The notes: a model not told the origin generated them from the sequence alone. Shown: positions 37,475-45,889, numbered from the stretch's first letter. The stretch is 64,000 nt of DNA from Spirosoma endbachense (GCF_010233585.1 NZ_CP045997.1:9350114-9414113), one strand, 5' to 3'. Made by a program: numbers and translations.

Positions 37475-37912
37475 CTACCGACCCATCCAGCCCCCATCGA
37501 CCGTCAAGATAGTACCTTGAACATAATCCGATGCTGACGATGCCAGGAACACGGTTGGCCCTTTGAAATCGTCGGGCTGGCCCCATCGTCCGGCTGGAAT
37601 TCGAGCCAGAATGCTTTTGCTCCGGTCGGCATCTTCCCGAAGGGCTTCGGTATTGTCAGTGGCGATATAACCGGGCGCAATGGCATTAACATTCACACCC
37701 TTACCCGCCCATTCGTTGGCAAAGGCTTTCACTAAACTGCCAATGGCTCCTTTGCTGGCCGCATACCCCGGCACCGTAATGCCACCTTGAAACGTCAGCA
37801 ACGAAGCCGTGAAAATGATTTTGCCTGTCCCCCGCGCCACCATGCTTTTGCCCAGTTCACGGGTCAGAATAAAAGGCGCATTCAGGTTGGTGTCGATTAC
37901 TGTATCCCAGGG
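37475..37912 (-). pseudogene. 5'-truncated SDR gene, KduD-like (2-deoxy-gluconate/keto-uronate dehydrogenase)
   Basis: The remaining frame covers [20 protein letters not shown] through the catalytic stretch [31 protein letters not shown] and [20 protein letters not shown] to the normal C-terminus [12 protein letters not shown]. This matches the last 60% of KduD-type dehydrogenases. The Rossmann GxxxGxG half is absent. Instead, at about 37905-37915, the sequence joins another SDR gene running the other way. KduD acts in pectin and uronate breakdown, which fits the neighbouring lyase block. No start codon suits a functional enzyme. Confidence 0.85.
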
Positions 37913-38281
37913 CCGTTGAAGGCTTCACCGAGGCTTTATCGTTTGAGTTGCGGCCGTTCAACATCCGCGTGAAAAACATTGAACCCGGTGCTATTAAAAC
38001 CGATTTCTATGACCGCTCTCAGGATTTGCTCCAAAAAGATGGGTGTATGTGCCGTTACGCTCGCCAACTCCCAAAAAGCGGGTGCCGATGCGCCAGGTCT
38101 GGAGGTGGTAGCCCAAACGATTTTCGTAGCCGCCAACGACCGCTCGTTCCGACTCCGCTACCCGGTAGGTGGTCAGTCGCCCTTGTTGCTGGCTATCTGG
38201 CGGATAATACCCCTAAGCTGGTTCCACGGGATCGTCAGGAGTGTCGTCGAAAAAGGTTTCAAACCAACGGTGGCAGCCTGA
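37912..38281 (+). pseudogene. 5'-truncated, frameshifted SDR-family gene
   Basis: Homology begins abruptly at [20 protein letters not shown] and NIEPGAIKTDFYDRSQDLLQ, the region just after the SDR catalytic Tyr/Lys. It then shifts frame near 38045, and continues as LANSQKAGADAPGLEVVAQT to PLSWFHGIVRSVVEKGF and a stop at 38281. The N-terminal half, with the cofactor site, is missing. Its 5' end abuts the KduD remnant head to head. A hairpin terminator follows at 38297. Confidence 0.85.
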
Positions 38282-38296
38282 GTCAGGGATTAACCA

Positions 38297-38327
38297 GATA
38301 CGCCCCATCGCGAGGATGGGGCGTATC
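38297..38327. terminator. Bidirectional hairpin terminator
   Basis: GATACGCCCCATC (38297-38309) and GATGGGGCGTATC (38315-38327) pair perfectly with a 5-base loop. It sits between the end of the + strand SDR remnant and the end of the - strand SnoaL-like gene, serving converging transcripts. Confidence 0.8.
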
Positions 38328-38347
38328 CATAATAAGGTCGACTTCGG

Positions 38348-38701
38348 TCAGGCAATATATCGCTCCCGGATTATTTTGCCGTCCTGCCAGTCCTGAATGG
38401 CTACCTCCGTCACGTTAACCCGCCCATTGTCAGCGTGGTCGAAATCCAGCTCCCAAACCACAAAACTCCGGTTCCCAACCACAAGGGTACCCCTATGAGC
38501 AAACGTCCGAACCGCGGTGATTTTGCTTAGCAGTTCCTCGCCAACGCGGTAATTTTCGGCCAGGCCCGATACGGTTACACCGTCGAGGTCGGTTTTTTCC
38601 AGATTGGGATGGTAATAGGTATCGAAGGCGTCCGTCGGTTTACCTTGATTTACTAAGTCGACAAGCCCATTAAGGGCCTGTTCAATGGTTGCAGTTGCCA
38701 T
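38348..38701 (-). CDS. SnoaL-like/NTF2-superfamily small protein
   Basis: The 117-residue protein fits the cone-shaped alpha+beta NTF2 fold: TIEQALNGLVDLVNQGKPTDAFDTYYHPNLEKTD at the N-terminus and NVTEVAIQDWQDGKIIRERYI at the end. These proteins bind small hydrophobic ligands or catalyse isomerisation or cyclisation. The substrate is unknown. It ends before a shared terminator, and starts 39 bases after the SDR gene's stop, so the two may be one operon divergent from HxlR. Confidence 0.8.
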   Translation of the reverse strand: MATATIEQALNGLVDLVNQGKPTDAFDTYYHPNLEKTDLDGVTVSGLAENYRVGEELLSKITAVRTFAHRGTLVVGNRSFVVWELDFDHADNGRVNVTEVAIQDWQDGKIIRERYIA

Positions 38702-38740
38702 GAACTTTAGTTTGTTTTGACTTGAAAAAATTGGTTGAAA

Positions 38741-39454
38741 TTAGACTAACCGTGCTCCGCCATCCACGTGAATCACCTCACCCGTGACGGATTTGTTCTG
38801 CATTAGAGAGAGTACTGCCTGGGCCACTTCGTCGGGCCGGGCAATGCGTTTAACAGGGAGGGTATGCGCTACAGTAGCCAGCACCTGTTCCCGATTATCA
38901 CCCAGCACGTTAGTCCACATCGGGGTGTCGGTATAGCCGGGCGAAATGGCATTGAAGCGGATGGGTGCCAAATCCAGCGCTAGTACGCGGGCCATCTGCT
39001 CGGCTACGGCCGTGGCGATGCCCGACACCCAGGCTCCCGACACAGGGCGGTCGGTCGAAAGGCCACCAGTGAAAGTAAAGGAACCGCCAGAGCGTAATTT
39101 GGGGGTAGCCGCCCGAACAACGTGGATGTTACCAAGTAGCCGCAATTGGATGGGTGTAGCGTGGTCGGCTACGCTGCCCTCGAAAAGGCTACCTAACTTG
39201 GTACCACCCGCCGATACTAATACATGATCGATGGCAGTGAGTTGGTTAAAGAACCGATTAACGGCATGTTCGTCGGTAATGTCGAGCGGGTAAGCGGCTA
39301 CGTTACCGATAAGTTGGGCCGCCTGTTGAGCAGTGGCCGTAGAGGTGCCAGTGATAGTGACGGTAGCCCCCTGTTGGTAGGCGAGTTGAGCCGTTGCGAA
39401 ACCGATGCCTGAACTTCCTCCGATGATGACGATGTTCTTGTTTCTGAATGCCAT
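38741..39454 (-). CDS. SDR-family protein lacking the catalytic Tyr-x-x-x-Lys
   Basis: The 237-residue protein has the NAD(P) site IVIIGGSSGIGFATAQLA and the normal SDR tail (RFNAISPGYTDTPMW; TGEVIHVDGGARLV). Where classical SDRs have YxxxK, it reads SGAWVSGIATAVAEQ, so the catalytic tyrosine and lysine are absent. Such atypical SDRs form a known subgroup and may bind nucleotide without ordinary dehydrogenase action. ATG 39454 gives the family's usual short N-terminus. The divergent HxlR regulator at 39548 probably controls it. Confidence 0.88.
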   Translation of the reverse strand: MAFRNKNIVIIGGSSGIGFATAQLAYQQGATVTITGTSTATAQQAAQLIGNVAAYPLDITDEHAVNRFFNQLTAIDHVLVSAGGTKLGSLFEGSVADHATPIQLRLLGNIHVVRAATPKLRSGGSFTFTGGLSTDRPVSGAWVSGIATAVAEQMARVLALDLAPIRFNAISPGYTDTPMWTNVLGDNREQVLATVAHTLPVKRIARPDEVAQAVLSLMQNKSVTGEVIHVDGGARLV

Positions 39455-39547
39455 TGGTTTATTGTTGAATTGACGGTGCAAAATTCAATTCCTGGCAAAA
39501 GGCATTCAAGTAGTCACGGATTAGTGAGTCTGTAACAAAAAAGTGAG

Positions 39548-39946
39548 ATGCGAAAAACTACGTCTACCAATACCCAAAACGCGAAGCAATTAACAGCAAA
39601 CTGCCCCATTCTGAGTACTTTTCACCTGCTGGGAGGTCGGTGGAAAATTGCCCTGATCTGGAACATTGCCCAGGACATAAACCGCTTTGGATTGTTGCGG
39701 AACCAACTGCCGGGGCTTTCTCAGAAAATGCTGGGTCAGCAACTGAAGGAATTGGAGCAGGATGGCTTCATCGGGAAAACGAACTTCGCCGAAGTGCCCC
39801 CCCGCACCGAGTATTATCTGACGGAACTGGGTCAGTCGCTCCTTCCTCTGCTGGCTCAGGTGTATGATTGGGGCCTGGCTCATAACCTGCCCCAACGCGT
39901 ACGGGAGCGTTACGAGGCTGAAGCTGCTAGTCAGCCTTCGGGCTAA
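39548..39946 (+). CDS. HxlR-family winged-helix transcriptional regulator
   Basis: The 132-residue protein has the HxlR signature: CPILSTFHLLGGRWKIALIW, then FGLLRNQLPGLSQKMLGQQLKELEQDGFI and PPRTEYYLTELGQSLLPLL. A cysteine (NCP) precedes the helix-turn-helix, the place where redox- or electrophile-sensing members react. It is divergent from the SDR gene (93 bases between starts), the usual arrangement for control of a detoxification reductase. Confidence 0.92.
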   Translation: MRKTTSTNTQNAKQLTANCPILSTFHLLGGRWKIALIWNIAQDINRFGLLRNQLPGLSQKMLGQQLKELEQDGFIGKTNFAEVPPRTEYYLTELGQSLLPLLAQVYDWGLAHNLPQRVRERYEAEAASQPSG

Positions 39947-40040
39947 ACAAAGCCTTGTGCTGCTCCACCCTCCGGCTGATTTGGTCGGGGTAGCTGGGTA
40001 TACAGATACGCGGTAACTTGCTACGGGTTGGTTAAGAAAA

Positions 40041-40081
40041 GTTGGCTGGTCTAATCGGCAAAACAGGTTAGACCAGCCAAC
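40041..40081. terminator. Hairpin terminator between HxlR and the SRPBCC gene
   Basis: GTTGGCTGGTCTAA (40041-40054) pairs perfectly with TTAGACCAGCCAAC (40068-40081) around a 13-base loop. It lies between converging genes and is preceded by AAGAAAA, which gives a T-run for minus-strand transcripts. Confidence 0.78.
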
Positions 40082-40140
40082 AAGCCCAGTTTGTTTCAGT
40101 CGCCGTCAACCAGTAGCTACTGGCTGGCCTGGTCTACCAA

Positions 40141-40710
40141 TTACTTCTCCGATTCTGCTTTGAGCAGTTCCAGCCAATGCTGCATATCTTTTGCCAGATT
40201 CTTGTTGAACGATGATTTAAACAGCCCGGCCAGAAGTCCTTCCATTGATTCATCGACTGCTACCTGCGTACCGCCCGGCACTTCGGTCAGTGTCCAGTTA
40301 TGAACCGCGTACATACCAAATGTTTTACCCGTCCAACCGAGGCTTTTGTTGGGGTCAACGGTATGCAGTGTCGAGTGAATACCCGCCCCGCCTGTTTTCC
40401 AGTCGAACGTAGTACCGGGTTGCAGGGGGCCGTTGAGTGATGGTTTCGTAATGTCGGTTTGCCAGCTCGCCCAGTTGTTGATGTTGGCCAGTAGGTTCCA
40501 GACTTTATCGGGGCTGGCTTTAATGATAATACGTTTACTGCACGTTACGGGTGCTTTGGGGTTTGTTAGTACGTTCATGGTTTTGCTGGCTGATGGGTTA
40601 TCCGATTTGTTGGAGGCTACTGCCAGGGCAGCCTTGTTTGAGGTAATAGCGGCAAAGCCCGATACGCTCATCAGGGCAGCCAGCATGGTTGATTTAGCGA
40701 TTGTGTTCAT
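40141..40710 (-). CDS. SRPBCC-family (polyketide cyclase-like) exported protein
   Basis: The 189-residue protein has a signal-like N-terminus (MLAALMSVSGFAAIT) and a START/Bet v1-like domain: CSKRIIIKASPDKVWNLLANINNWASWQTD, GTTFDWKTGGAGIHSTLHTV and LTEVPGGTQVAVDESMEGLL. The fold makes a hydrophobic pocket, and no catalytic role can be inferred. It lies 86 bases downstream of a Crp/Fnr gene in the same orientation, which may regulate it. Confidence 0.85.
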   Translation of the reverse strand: MNTIAKSTMLAALMSVSGFAAITSNKAALAVASNKSDNPSASKTMNVLTNPKAPVTCSKRIIIKASPDKVWNLLANINNWASWQTDITKPSLNGPLQPGTTFDWKTGGAGIHSTLHTVDPNKSLGWTGKTFGMYAVHNWTLTEVPGGTQVAVDESMEGLLAGLFKSSFNKNLAKDMQHWLELLKAESEK

Positions 40711-40796
40711 CTTGCGTTATGGTTAACTTGATGATACAAAATTGCACCCGCCCGCTTGCCTGGAACGTTAACAAAAGATAAGGAATTACCTGGGCC

Positions 40797-41396
40797 TTAT
40801 TTTTTCTGAATTCGGTTTCGTATTCGGCTCATGCTTACGGGTGTAATACCCAGATAATTGGCGATGTAATGCTGGGGAACCCGTTCCAGAATTTTCTTTT
40901 TGCTGCCTTCCAGCAAATCAAGATAGCGTTCTTCGGGGCTGAGCAGGAGCAGACTCGCCATTCGCTCTTCTAGGCCAATGGTCAGGTATTCGGCCATGAG
41001 TCGACCGAACTTCTGCCAGGCCATGCGTTGGTCGAACAGGTTTTTGAGTAAGGCGTACGGAAAACCAATATACGTACTGTCACTCAGGGCCTCGATGGTA
41101 ATCAGCGACGGTTTGCCGGTCAGGCAACTGATATAGGCCGAGAGAAAGTGATTTTCAAAGAAAAAGTAGGTCGTCCGTTCTTCGCCATCTTTCGTGTAGA
41201 ACTGGCGGAACATACCTTCGATCACAAAGCCAACCTCGACCGAAACGCACCCTTCTTCAGCAAATAAGGCGTGTTTTTTAAGGGTTGAAATCGTTAGGTG
41301 CGGAGCCAGCAACCCCCAGTCATCCTCGGTTAAGGGTACAAACTGCTCAATCTGGTGTCGCAAACGCTGGTCGGGGGGAAGTTGCTGATTGTCCAT
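40797..41396 (-). CDS. Crp/Fnr-family transcriptional regulator
   Basis: The 199-residue protein has a cyclic-nucleotide-binding-like beta-roll (LKKHALFAEEGCVSVEVGFVIEGMFRQFYTKDGEERTTYFFFEN; LTGKPSLITIEALSDSTYIGF) and a short C-terminal helix-turn-helix (VPQHYIANYLGITPVSMSRIRNRI). The conserved Arg/Ser of true cAMP sites is not evident, as is usual in Bacteroidota members. The ligand is unknown. A terminator hairpin lies just upstream of its start at 41413. Confidence 0.9.
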   Translation of the reverse strand: MDNQQLPPDQRLRHQIEQFVPLTEDDWGLLAPHLTISTLKKHALFAEEGCVSVEVGFVIEGMFRQFYTKDGEERTTYFFFENHFLSAYISCLTGKPSLITIEALSDSTYIGFPYALLKNLFDQRMAWQKFGRLMAEYLTIGLEERMASLLLLSPEERYLDLLEGSKKKILERVPQHYIANYLGITPVSMSRIRNRIQKK

Positions 41397-41412
41397 AGGA
41401 CAAACTACAAAA

Positions 41413-41443
41413 AAGCCCGATCACTTTCCTGGTGATCGGGCTT
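41413..41443. terminator. Hairpin terminator, copy 1 of a duplicated sequence
   Basis: AAGCCCGATCAC (41413-41424) pairs with GTGATCGGGCTT (41432-41443) around a 7-base loop. A run of A's just before it gives a T-run for minus-strand transcripts from the TspO-like gene. Nearly the same hairpin with the same flanks recurs at 44936-44966. Confidence 0.85.
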
Positions 41444-41502
41444 AGAAGGTGAAAATTGGACCGCTGCCGATAAATTGACGTCAACAAAGACCGTCAATAC
41501 AT

Positions 41503-42042
41503 TCAGGGGTTCGTCGAGTTAGCCAGCCACAGCAAAATCTTAAACGTGGTCGTTACCGGCATCCAGATAATCAAGGGTAGCAAATAGTAAAAGGCTCGTT
41601 TTGAATAACGTAAAAACAGCCAGCCCAGGAGCACTGCTGTTAGCACGCCATTTATATCCATAAAGGTCATGATGGCTGGGTTACCCTTAGACACATTGGC
41701 AATGGGCAGAAACAGAACGTTAGTCAACAAGATGGACACGTAGTAGATCATGGCTCCCCGGATGTCAAACGTATTTCGTTGAAGCCAGACATACCCGGCC
41801 GCTAAACCCATAGTGGGGTAGAGCACAAGCCAAAACACCCAAAACATCCATTGGGGTGGATAAATAGCTGGTAACCTGTAGGTATTATCGAATGGGAATA
41901 GCGAAAAGCTGAGATAGGCCGTCAGCATGCCTATCCCTAACGTACCGATTGAAAAGAAAACCAACACATAGATGGGTCTGCTTCCCGTGCTTGACCCATT
42001 CACTGAACCGCCGTGTACCTCAACAAATGATGTCGATTTCAT
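41503..42042 (-). CDS. TspO/MBR-like membrane protein
   Basis: The 179-residue protein has about five membrane helices and the TspO-like middle YPPQWMFWVFWLVLYPTMGLAAGYVWLQRN. TspO proteins bind porphyrins or lipids and modulate stress responses. The sequence is less Trp-rich than classic members, so the assignment is at family level. I chose ATG 42042, because the upstream extension to 42093 reads as non-coding. It lies 96 bases downstream of an AraC gene's stop. Confidence 0.78.
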   Translation of the reverse strand: MKSTSFVEVHGGSVNGSSTGSRPIYVLVFFSIGTLGIGMLTAYLSFSLFPFDNTYRLPAIYPPQWMFWVFWLVLYPTMGLAAGYVWLQRNTFDIRGAMIYYVSILLTNVLFLPIANVSKGNPAIMTFMDINGVLTAVLLGWLFLRYSKRAFYYLLPLIIWMPVTTTFKILLWLANSTNP

Positions 42043-42138
42043 GACTAAAGGTGCCGCTCTTGTTTCAACGCGACAGCACAAAAGTAGCGGCACTATTCAG
42101 CACAGGATTAGGACAAATCGGGGCAATTGACGCACAAT

Positions 42139-43074
42139 TTATGCCTGCTGACGGTATTGGGTCGGATTGAGGCAAGTATGTTTTTTGAAGAAACGGGCAA
42201 AATACGATAGGTCGTCAAAACTGAGTCGGTAAGCGATCTCCGAGATGGACAAACCCGGTTGACCAAGCAGTACCTTCGCTTCCAGGAGAAGCATCTCGGC
42301 AATCAATACGCTGGCGGGCTTGCCGGTGGCTTCTTTGATGCATTTGTTGAGGTGGTTCGGGGTTACGGCCAACAAGTCTGCGTATTCATTTACGGTGCGG
42401 TTGCTCAGGATATGACGGGTCAGTAAGTGCCGGAAGTGGGCCGTAAGCAACGCCGACGAAGTTAGCTGGCGAGTCTGCTTACGATGACCATATTGCTGTT
42501 GCACATCCAGTAAGAATGCATAGAACAACGAGCTGATGTATGCCTGGCTATCCGTACGCTGGCTTAGAAGTGCCCGTTCAATTCGGGCCAATTGTGCCAG
42601 CAAGTCCGATAAAATTACCGGGTCAAGCGACAATACCGGGCTGGCATCAGACTGTAAAAAGCTTAGTTCGGCTAACGCATGAGGATTTTTAAGCGTAGCC
42701 AATACGTATTCCGCATCGAACAGACCATAAAATCCGGTGGCATCGGCCATGCAGCTATCCGTTGAGACAATATCACCTGCCCGGTACACTGAAAACATAC
42801 CTGGACCAATCGTGTAAGACTCCAAACCATACGTCCGCTGAATGGACCCACGGGTCAGGAGCATAAAATCATAATGAAAACTCCGGTTGGTTGGAATCGG
42901 GAAAGCAATCCGGCGAGCAAAATCCTCGATCCGCATCAGGGTAAAAAAACGGTTGGCCGGAAAGTGGCTGTCGGACCATGAATGGGGATGCCGTGCCTGC
43001 TGCCGGGCATCCTCGTCGACGAATTGATCGACAAACGTATCCGGGTCAATGATCGGGATAGGGGGCTGGTTCAT
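42139..43074 (-). CDS. AraC-family transcriptional regulator
   Basis: The 311-residue protein has a cupin-like N-terminus (YDFMLLTRGSIQRTYGLESYTIGPGMFSVYRAGDIVS) and a C-terminal double helix-turn-helix (RTVNEYADLLAVTPNHLNKCIKEATGKPASVLI; SISEIAYRLSFDDLSYFARFFKKHTCLNPTQYR). This type is common in Bacteroidota upstream of small stress genes. The TspO-like gene directly downstream is a candidate target. Confidence 0.92.
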   Translation of the reverse strand: MNQPPIPIIDPDTFVDQFVDEDARQQARHPHSWSDSHFPANRFFTLMRIEDFARRIAFPIPTNRSFHYDFMLLTRGSIQRTYGLESYTIGPGMFSVYRAGDIVSTDSCMADATGFYGLFDAEYVLATLKNPHALAELSFLQSDASPVLSLDPVILSDLLAQLARIERALLSQRTDSQAYISSLFYAFLLDVQQQYGHRKQTRQLTSSALLTAHFRHLLTRHILSNRTVNEYADLLAVTPNHLNKCIKEATGKPASVLIAEMLLLEAKVLLGQPGLSISEIAYRLSFDDLSYFARFFKKHTCLNPTQYRQQA

Positions 43075-43124
43075 GGATTGGTGCTTGATGGTGCTGTAGG
43101 GCCGGTATGTAGTGGACTTGGGCC

Positions 43125-43757
43125 TTACTCAAGCTGCGTAATACAGGCCTTGAGTTCATCCAGGTACTGACCGTACAACCGCTGAATGTACCACTTAAGC
43201 ATAAAATAAGTGCCAATTATCGAAAGAACAGAGAGTACCAACGAGGTAATGAGAAAGCCAACACCGGGATGTTCAGGCAACGCTGAAAAGGCAGGGTCGC
43301 TTGTATCACCAGTAACACCGACGTAGGCCCCCAGCATACCACCTATCACCATCCCCACTGGAATGGAACGCATACAATAGCGAAAATAGAGCTGCACAAA
43401 CCGACTAATTATAGCTTCCATTGCCACTAAATACTGTTTCACGGACCCTAAGGACCAATTCAACTGATTGCGAAGCTGACGGTACTGCCGGATAAACGTA
43501 ACCATCTGGATTATACCAAGTATAACCAGGCAGCCACCCACCCACCGAAAAACCGTTGATGACCAGGTAACCATTACAAAGGTCAATACGAGCATGAATA
43601 CCAGTGCCGAACCAACTTCCAGTAACAGGTTTCGTAAAATACGCTCGATAGCCGTATGCGATCTAGTTCGAAGCATTTCCTCCAGATCAGGTCCCGACTT
43701 ATCAGGAACTAACTCAAAATGAGCCTGGTAAAAGGCTTTAAACTCATCTAGTTCCAT
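43125..43757 (-). CDS. Four-helix membrane protein, probable partner of the ECF sigma factor
   Basis: The 210-residue protein has a soluble N-terminus (about 1-45) and four hydrophobic helices, about 47-65, 72-88, 130-147 and 168-187. I recognise no domain. It starts 3 bases after the stop of the ECF sigma gene, so the two are translationally linked. Small membrane proteins in this position often hold sigma factors inactive. That role is inference from position. Confidence 0.75.
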   Translation of the reverse strand: MELDEFKAFYQAHFELVPDKSGPDLEEMLRTRSHTAIERILRNLLLEVGSALVFMLVLTFVMVTWSSTVFRWVGGCLVILGIIQMVTFIRQYRQLRNQLNWSLGSVKQYLVAMEAIISRFVQLYFRYCMRSIPVGMVIGGMLGAYVGVTGDTSDPAFSALPEHPGVGFLITSLVLSVLSIIGTYFMLKWYIQRLYGQYLDELKACITQLE

Positions 43758-43760
43758 CCG

Positions 43761-44246
43761 TTAGTTTTGTTGTACGGTTTGTTTGAGTTGCTGCTTGATC
43801 CGATTCATTTTTACCGCTACATAATTAGGCGTAATCCCCAACAATTGACCGATAGCCGTATAATCATACTCATCGAGATAGAGCATGACCACCGCTTTGT
43901 CAATTTTATCTAACTGGCCAATGGCCTGATAAAGCGCACTAAATTGCTGTTCTGTAGGGTCATCCGTCAAATCAGGAAGTTGAAGGACATCCTCAAGGCC
44001 CTCCTGCATTGGGTTTCGTTTTGTTTTTCGCAAGTAGGCGATAGCCGTATTCAGGCCTATTTGATAGAGCCAGGTCGTGAACTTAGCCTCCCGTCGGTAA
44101 TTGCTGTTAGCTTTCCAGGCATTTAGCAGGATTTCCTGAAACAGATCTTCGCGATCTTCTGGTTTGTCCGCATAGAGGTGACAAACTTTATGAATAATTT
44201 TCTGATGCTGGCGAATCTGTCGGATAAATTCCTGCTCTGACAACAT
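43761..44246 (-). CDS. ECF-type RNA polymerase sigma factor
   Basis: The 161-residue protein has region 2 (YADKPEDREDLFQEILLNAWKANSNYRREAKFTTWLYQIGLNTAIAYLRK) and region 4 (DKAVVMLYLDEYDYTAIGQLLGITPNYVAVKMNRIKQQL). It belongs to a different ECF subgroup from the one at 21820-22401. ATG 44246 was chosen over a TTG three codons upstream. The co-transcribed membrane protein downstream is its likely regulator. Confidence 0.92.
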   Translation of the reverse strand: MLSEQEFIRQIRQHQKIIHKVCHLYADKPEDREDLFQEILLNAWKANSNYRREAKFTTWLYQIGLNTAIAYLRKTKRNPMQEGLEDVLQLPDLTDDPTEQQFSALYQAIGQLDKIDKAVVMLYLDEYDYTAIGQLLGITPNYVAVKMNRIKQQLKQTVQQN

Positions 44247-44463
44247 GAGGAGCAATGGCGAAGGACAATTAAGTCGCTAAAAGCAAGATCGTTTGTTTAG
44301 TCAAACTGTTTATGACCCAAGCTGAAGCTGATCCTTACTGCGGATTAGTTCTAGCCTTGCCTGGATAAAGCCTGGCGTATCTGTATCAGTAAACTACTAC
44401 CAAAACGAATCAAGGCAACGGTCAGCCAATAGGGTAGGGAGACCCCGTTTTTTTAGAATCGAT

Positions 44464-44733
44464 TTAAGCGCCGACCGTTTTCCAATAAACTAAACCAATG
44501 CCTGCCAGGATCATCAGGTGAATAATCAGCCAGGCGCGTTGCCAGCGTGGGCGATTATCCCAGCGAACTGCCTGATCGAAGGGGTCAAAAATCAATGCAA
44601 TTCCCAGGTTGCTCATCGCATCCTGGTACGAGCCAGTCAGATAGAGGTAGAGGCTCATGAGCACAAATGACCCATACATCATACGGTTAACTTTAACTGA
44701 TAGCGATTTAGTGGATTGATTGTTAGCCTGCAT
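44464..44733 (-). CDS. Small two-helix membrane protein of unknown function
   Basis: The 89-residue protein has two hydrophobic segments (YGSFVLMSLYLYLTG and AWLIIHLMILAGIGLVYW) joined by LIFDPFDQAVRWDNRPRWQR. The DPFD..VRWDNRP loop is striking, but I cannot assign a family. The frame starts at a good ATG with an AT-rich upstream region. It is transcribed toward the ECF sigma gene, with 217 bases between. Confidence 0.7.
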   Translation of the reverse strand: MQANNQSTKSLSVKVNRMMYGSFVLMSLYLYLTGSYQDAMSNLGIALIFDPFDQAVRWDNRPRWQRAWLIIHLMILAGIGLVYWKTVGA

Positions 44734-44935
44734 AGTTTTTTGAGCTTTAGCTTATTAGTCGCTGAATCCCGCAAAATATTACAGAGCGGTTCCGTTTTTT
44801 TGTGAGCAAACGGATTTTCATGACAACTGAATAGGTTTTTGTCATTTCGACTGGTCCGCCGGTGTGGCATGAGAAAGGACAAAAAACAGCCTACTATTTT
44901 CTATAAAAGGGAAAGGTAAAACAGGTTCAACAAAA

Positions 44936-44966
44936 AAGCCCGATCACTATTCTAGTGATCGGGCTT
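44936..44966. terminator. Hairpin terminator, copy 2 of a duplicated sequence
   Basis: AAGCCCGATCACTA (44936-44949) pairs with TAGTGATCGGGCTT (44953-44966) around a 3-base loop, with AAAAA before and AGAAAG after. It matches the hairpin at 41413-41443 apart from loop-side bases. It overlaps the TAA that closes the DoxX-like remnant frame (44965-44967). Confidence 0.82.
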
Positions 44967-45815
44967 AGAAAGTAAACAGATACGAATCAGCCCGTTCCCG
45001 CGTATCTCTAGCAACGTAGCGGGCATAGAGCAACAGGCCACCAACCACCATTGTATTTCGGAATATGTTCAGTAGGTCGTTTTGTTGGTGGCTGCTCGCG
45101 GAATGTGAACCAGAAGAATCATCAGGAATACGTACAGGGGGGCCATGAGTAACGTGGCCAGCTTATCGAATTTGCCGATCAGACAGCTAACCATGAAAGC
45201 CAGAATACACAGGCCAGCAACGCCATCGGGCGTCACTCTGGTTTGCCAGAGGTAGAGGGTCTTTAGCTTCTTACAGGATTCGAGGGTCTTCAGCCCCTGA
45301 TCCGTTACGGAGGTAGCGTAGAGATTCAGGTGCTGAAGAGCGGGTAGGTTTCGAAGTTGGGAAAGGCCTGCATCGGTGATGCGGGTATTGTCGAGGCTCA
45401 GGCGGGTTAGATTTTTGAATTGAGCGATCTGTAGTAACGATTTACCGGTAACCTGGGTAGCCGATAAATCCAGCCAGACAATGTGCTCTTTCAGAGGCAG
45501 TAAAAGAGCCATCTGTGCATCACCGAAGTGGGGTGTATTCACCCTGTCGAGGGCCAGGAAAGACTGATCGGGTGTGATCGGGGTAATCACAACACCCTGA
45601 TTTTCGGCTTTTTGGCGATCAGTCTGGCTGACCTTTCCGGGGCTTACAGTCGGAAGTTCGGCTTCTGATCCACCTTCGTTTGTTGGTGCTGCCCTGTAAT
45701 GAGCCAGCCAGGTGTTAACTTTTTCGTTTTTGGGCAGGTCAGCAATCCGCTTTTTGACGTCGGCATTCGCGGTAGAAATCCACAGGTCGATTAACTCGAT
45801 CTCCGCTTTTGTCAA
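44965..45815 (-). pseudogene. Chimeric remnant: LRR c-type-cytochrome protein fragment joined to a DoxX-like tail
   Basis: The frame opens with a TTG right after a TGA, with no ATG, at LTKAEIELIDLWISTANADV, which resembles the middle of membrane cytochrome/LRR proteins. Leucine-rich repeats follow (LTRLSLDNTRITDAGLSQL; LQHLNLYATSVTDQGLKTL). At about 45209 the sequence changes abruptly, after TRVTPDGVAGL, to the hydrophobic CILAFMVSCLIGKFDKLATL, a DoxX-type membrane segment. It stops at 45069, but the DoxX tail continues in another frame (LLNIFRNTMVVGGLLLYARY) to a TAA at 44965. So a 5' truncation, a fusion and a frameshift are all visible. Confidence 0.75.
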
Positions 45816-45889
45816 CTGTCAACTATAATCCCTAGCATACGTCTACCCATTAGTGCTAAAATAGCACCATTTCGTCAATACAATACCTA

